64,000 nucleotides of DNA from AP-15 sp963787425 (GTDB lineage: Bacteria; Pseudomonadota; Alphaproteobacteria; ATCC43930; CGMCC-115725): positions 609,873 to 673,872 of the forward strand of contig CAWBCV010000004.1 in assembly GCA_963787425.1 (NCBI GenBank). Direction: 5' to 3'. The notes beneath the pieces are model-generated. The model worked only from the letters and a program-made list of their open reading frames with translations, made no database searches and was not told where the DNA came from. Within the stretch, counting starts at the first letter, position 1, and every line of letters begins with the position of its first letter. Made by a program: the position numbers and the translations under genes. Positions 60,771 through 64,000 of this stretch are shown here, in pieces.

Positions 60771-61791
60771 CCGCGGCGAGCAGATCCGCGCCGCGCCGGC
60801 ACTGGTCGCAGCTCACATCGAGATGGGTGACGGCGCGCACGGTGCGCTCGCCAAAAGCCGATACCAGCACCCCCGTCTCCTGCGCGCGGGCGACGATGGC
60901 GGCGGCGTCCGGCGCCCCTTCCTCCACCCGGAAGATTACGATGTTGCTCTGCACCGTCGCGAGATCGAGGCGGACACCGCGCAAACCCGCCAGCCGTTCC
61001 GCCAGAAGCCCCGCATTGGCGTGATCCTCGACGAGCCGCGCGAGGTGGTGATCGAGCGCGTAGAGGCCGGCGGCGGCGAGGATGCCGGATTGGCGCATCG
61101 CGCCGCCGAACATGCGCCGCGCCCGCCGTGCGCGGGAGATGTCGTTATTACGGCCGGCGATAAGGCTCCCGACAGGGCAGCCCAGCCCTTTCGACAGCGC
61201 GACCGAAACCACGTCGAAGGGGGCCGCGAGCTCGGCCAGGCTCCGGCCGGTTGCCGCCGCCGTATTGAACAGCCGCGCACCGTCGAGATAGCTGGCCAGC
61301 CCGAGTTCTCGCGCCGTCTCGCAGATCGCGACAGCCTCGGACTGCGGGAACACGACCCCGCCGCCGCGATTATGGGTATTCTCGATCGCGACCAATGTCG
61401 TCGGTGGGAAGACGATATGGCCAGGGGGCTTGTAGGCGGCCCGCAGATCGGCGGCGCTGAATAGCCCGCCGCGGCCGACGACGGTGAACTGAACGCCGGA
61501 GTTTGCCGCGGCGGCGCCGGCTTCGTGCCATACGATATGCGCCTCCTCGCCGACCACGACGTCGTCGCCCGGCCGGGTCAAGATCTTGAGGCCGATCTGG
61601 TTCGCCATCGTGCCGCTCGGCACAAAGAGGGCAGCCTCCTTGCCGAGCAATTCGGCGATCCGCTCCTGCAACCGGTTGACCGACGGGTCCTCGCCGTACT
61701 GGTCGTCGCCGACCGGCGCCGCAGCCATCGCCCGGCGCATGCCGGGCGACGGGAGGGTCACGGTGTCGGAGCGAAGATCGATGCGGTCCAT
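60754..61791 (-). CDS. Low-specificity L-threonine aldolase
   Basis: 345 residues from ATG 61791. PLP enzyme (fold type I) cleaving threonine or allo-threonine to glycine and acetaldehyde. MDRIDLRSDTVTLPSPGMRR, GDDQYGEDPSVNRLQERIAE, FVPSGTMANQIGL, ASYLDGARLFNTAAATGRSL and the PLP lysine in SVALSKGLGCPVGSLIAG are the standard family blocks (LtaE/GLY1). The gene is intact. Confidence 0.93.
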   Translation of the reverse strand: MDRIDLRSDTVTLPSPGMRRAMAAAPVGDDQYGEDPSVNRLQERIAELLGKEAALFVPSGTMANQIGLKILTRPGDDVVVGEEAHIVWHEAGAAAANSGVQFTVVGRGGLFSAADLRAAYKPPGHIVFPPTTLVAIENTHNRGGGVVFPQSEAVAICETARELGLASYLDGARLFNTAAATGRSLAELAAPFDVVSVALSKGLGCPVGSLIAGRNNDISRARRARRMFGGAMRQSGILAAAGLYALDHHLARLVEDHANAGLLAERLAGLRGVRLDLATVQSNIVIFRVEEGAPDAAAIVARAQETGVLVSAFGERTVRAVTHLDVSCDQCRRGADLLAAVIERR

Positions 61792-61802
61792 GACGAGCCG
61801 GA

Positions 61803-62300
61803 CTACTTCACCTTGTCGGCGAGCTTCTCGATGCCGGCATTGGCGCATGCCTCGTCCTTTCCGGCACCGGGCGAGCCGCTCACGCCGATTGCGCCGATCA
61901 CCTCGTTGCCCGCCTTGATCGGGACTCCGCCGCCCAATGCGATGGTTCCAGTGGTGTTCTTGAGCCCCGCGATCGCCGGGTCGCTCAGAACGCGTTTGGC
62001 CCAGTCGGCGGAAGGCTGCTTGAAGGTAACCGAGGTAAAGGCCTTGCGGCGGCTGGTGGTGAGGGTATGCGGCCCCGTCCCGTCATCCCGCAAGACGGCC
62101 TTGATGAGGCCGTCGCGGTCGACGACCGTCATACTGACGTGATTGCCGTCGGCCCGGCATTTCTCCAGAGCCCCTTGGGCGATGGCATGCGCCATGTCGA
62201 GCGACAGCGCCTTTTCGGTGACGACTTCCTGCGCCGCCGCCGGTACAGCTGCGACCGCAGCCTGAAGCGCCAGAGAGAAGATGACGCGAGCGAAGGACAT
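61803..62300 (-). CDS. Secreted GlcG/HbpS-like protein
   Basis: 165 residues. Signal peptide SLALQAAVAAVPAAAQ then a GlcG domain: MTVVDRDGLIKAVLRDDGTG, SRRKAFTSVTFKQPSADWAK, GGGVPIKAGNEVIGAIGVSG and CANAGIEKL. Relatives include HbpS, a haem-degrading extracellular sensor partner, but most have no known role. It is 11 bases upstream of the threonine aldolase gene. Confidence 0.88.
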   Translation of the reverse strand: MSFARVIFSLALQAAVAAVPAAAQEVVTEKALSLDMAHAIAQGALEKCRADGNHVSMTVVDRDGLIKAVLRDDGTGPHTLTTSRRKAFTSVTFKQPSADWAKRVLSDPAIAGLKNTTGTIALGGGVPIKAGNEVIGAIGVSGSPGAGKDEACANAGIEKLADKVK

Positions 62301-62366
62301 ATCGAGATCCCCGTCAATCGGCGAGTACGGCTCTCATCACGGGCATAGCCTCTGCCGAGGGCGGGG

Positions 62367-63310
62367 TCAATGCGCCGGCGCTGCCGGCTCGGGGCCGGTG
62401 CCGCGCGGGGGCTTGCGGAAGAACAAAACCAGCGGGCGAGCGACAAGCGTCAGGATCATCAGCAATTTGAAATCGTCGATATAGGCGATGATCTGCGCCT
62501 GCGTCGTGATCGCGGCGTCGAGCGCACGACCCGCCGCCGTGTACGGGCTCCACAGATGCGCAATCTTCGGGTTTTCGAACAGGCGGTTGACCGCGGAGAC
62601 GTAACAGCTGATGTCGGCGTGGTTTGCCTGGGTGTTCGTCACGAGCAAGGCCGAGACGATCGAGGTGCCGATGCTCGAACCGATGTTGCGTGACAGATTG
62701 TAGAAACCGGCACCCTCGGTCCGCTGCTCCGGCGCCAATGTCGCGAGGGTTATCACGCTGAGCGGCACTAACAAAAAGCCCATCCCCGCGCCCTGGATGA
62801 TGCCGTTCACAGCGACGGTCAACTCGGAGACATCGGGGGTACACCCTGTCATGTCCCACATCGCCCTAGCGGTGAAGCCAAGTCTAATCGCCAACAGCAG
62901 CCGCGTGTTGAGCGCCCGATCGGTTGGCCCACGACCATCATCGCAAGGGAGAGTGCCGATCCCCCGCGGGGCTAAGAACCCGGCCGTCAGGATCGGGTAA
63001 CCCATCAGATCCTGCCGATACAACGGCAAGAGGGCCACCGGGGCGAAGAAGACGACCCCAACGAGGAAGGCGAAAATCATGCTGGCGGCGAAGTTCCGGT
63101 CGCGGAACAGCCGCGGTTTCACGAACGGCGCCTTTGCCGTAAAAGTATCCACGAGGAACAGCCAGAAGGCTGAGCCGCTGATCACAACTTCGACAAGATT
63201 TCCCGCGAGCCGAACCAATCGAGCTCCTCGCCGCGGTCGAGCAGGATTTGCAATGCGCCGATCGCCACGCTCAATGTGGCGAAACCAAACCAGTCGAGTT
63301 CGCTAGCGCG
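62367..63310 (-). pseudogene. DHA2-family MFS transporter, 5'-truncated and frameshifted
   Basis: Only the C-terminal half of a 14-helix exporter is left. It begins near 63310 with RASELDWFGFATLSVAIGAL, QILLDRGEELDWFGSREI; changes frame near 63185 to EVVISGSAFWLFLVDTFTAK; and continues AAPEQRTEGAGFYNLSRNIG-type text (as TLAPEQRTEGAGFYNLSRN) to the stop at 62367. A pair of compensating indels scrambles about 15 residues near 62935 (IGTL to NTRLL). The first about 200 residues, with motif A, are absent: the sequence beyond 63310 is unrelated. It cannot be functional. Confidence 0.78.
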
Positions 63311-63449
63311 GGGTGCATTTCCCTGGGTTCGATCGCGGTTCGGTGGCGCAAGGCTGACATTGTGCCGAGAGGGCGCGCATGGACACCGCGCCTTCGATCG
63401 GCAAAGATTAATCCCCGAGGCGATCATCCACGCTTGGGGGGAGGTTCGA

Positions 63450-63749
63450 ATGAGCGCTCGGATCGGAGCCATCCTTGCGATCGCAGTTGCGGCTGCAATG
63501 CCGGGCGCGGCCGCAAAAGCTGTGTGCGCCGCGAAAAGCTCTTACCGGTGTGTCGACACAGGCTCACCTGTCAATCTGAACTCGGTACCGGACATCGCGA
63601 GCAAAATCGTCAGCGAGGAACCGGTTAGCGCCAAACAGGATAAGCCGGCGACCGTGCCGACCGCACCGGCGCCCTACACCGGTCCGATTGTCGGTGTGAC
63701 CTCGGGGAAGCCGGCGCCCACAGTTGGCTATTCGTGGTCGTTGGAGTGA
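63450..63749 (+). CDS. Small secreted hypothetical protein
   Basis: 99 residues from ATG 63450 with GGGGGGAGG upstream (63436-63444). Signal peptide IGAILAIAVAAAMPGAAAKA, then CAAKSSYRCVDTGSPVNLNS, with two cysteines, and a Pro/Ala/Thr-rich tail. No family recognised. Probably periplasmic. Confidence 0.65.
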   Translation: MSARIGAILAIAVAAAMPGAAAKAVCAAKSSYRCVDTGSPVNLNSVPDIASKIVSEEPVSAKQDKPATVPTAPAPYTGPIVGVTSGKPAPTVGYSWSLE

Positions 63750-63794
63750 CGGCGTAAGCGGTCCCGTTCGGACGGGTTACGATGAAAGGCTGCC

Positions 63795-63992
63795 GTGTCC
63801 GGCGATCGCTTACTCCAGGCTCTTTTATATCTGACCATCCTGCTGTTCGTCAGTGCCGGCGTACTGCCATTGGCGCGCAGCCGATATCCTCTGGTGAAAT
63901 GGTCGAGGTGGGGGGCGATCGTGATCTTTTCGGCGGCGGTTATTTACGCGCTGATCCTGACGTTTCGGTGGTTGCTGGATCGGAATTACTAG
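63795..63992 (+). CDS. Small two-helix membrane protein
   Basis: 65 residues, GTG start at 63795. Two hydrophobic segments, LLYLTILLFVSAGVLPLARS and AIVIFSAAVIYALILTFRWL, joined by a basic loop. Function unknown; it looks like the small conserved membrane proteins often found in alphaproteobacteria. It lies 45 bases after the secreted protein gene. Confidence 0.6.
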   Translation: MSGDRLLQALLYLTILLFVSAGVLPLARSRYPLVKWSRWGAIVIFSAAVIYALILTFRWLLDRNY

Positions 63993-64000
63993 CGCGAAGT

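Noticed and set aside
1..64000. CRISPR array
   Set aside because: No regularly spaced direct repeats seen; the only tandem repeat is the two-unit 26-mer at 30034-30085.
1..64000. tRNA or rRNA genes
   Set aside because: No T-loop GGTTCRA-type cores with matching acceptor stems and no rRNA-like text noticed in intergenic DNA.
1..64000. Prophage or conjugative element
   Set aside because: No integrase, capsid, terminase, relaxase or partition genes; the only mobile DNA is the IS remnants at 17.8-19.3 kb.

Overview
The window is high-GC DNA, densely packed with short operons whose genes often overlap by 4 bases (ATGA). Gene content and order point to an alphaproteobacterium, most likely of the Rhodospirillales type. 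The indicators are petABC next to mtnP-mtnA, chorismate mutase-hisC-tyrA divergent from metX-metW with DUF2125 beside it, the run HDAC-xseB-ispA-dxs, and thiO-thiS-thiG behind a TPP riboswitch. This is inference from gene content; no rRNA or tRNA gene is visible.

Layout. 0-7.5 kb: a VOC protein running off the left edge, NhaA, a badly broken giant hybrid histidine kinase and a broken DUF488 gene. 7.5-14.4 kb: methionine salvage (mtnA, mtnP), the cytochrome bc1 complex (petA, petB, petC), trmL, hemF and two small proteins. 14.4-21.3 kb: a decaying accessory stretch with a broken dehydrogenase, an aldo/keto reductase, a DJ-1/PfpI protein, a cupin, an IS21-type remnant inserted into an IS1634-type transposase fragment, two AraC fragments in opposite orientations, a Gly-rich secreted protein and a pentapeptide-repeat protein. 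21.3-29.8 kb: treY and an unusual 1861-residue fusion of maltokinase, TreZ and MalQ domains. 29.8-40.6 kb: a glycine-zipper protein, DUF2125, aromatic amino acid genes, metXW, a TPR protein, a DHA2-type exporter and modBC.

40.7-64 kb: a previously hidden SelW-like gene with an in-frame UGA at the selenocysteine position and a SECIS-like hairpin behind it, an HpaB-type monooxygenase, a GST, the riboswitch-controlled thiamin genes, a rhomboid protease, a Rieske oxygenase, a HIBADH-family reductase, YajQ, sugar epimerase and glycosyltransferase genes, DUF423, an HDAC-family gene, xseB-ispA-dxs (isoprenoid precursors), an extradiol-type VOC dioxygenase, a CaiB CoA-transferase with a MaoC hydratase, threonine aldolase, a GlcG-like protein, a 5'-truncated MFS gene and two small envelope proteins.

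The two most interesting items are the SelW-like selenoprotein candidate (40713-40931) and the maltokinase-TreZ-MalQ fusion translationally coupled to treY. A caution for all genes: many otherwise well-conserved genes carry single-base indels, several of which can be pinned to one base. This looks more like uncorrected sequence error than decay. A smaller set also carries in-frame stops, deletions or truncation and is probably truly broken.
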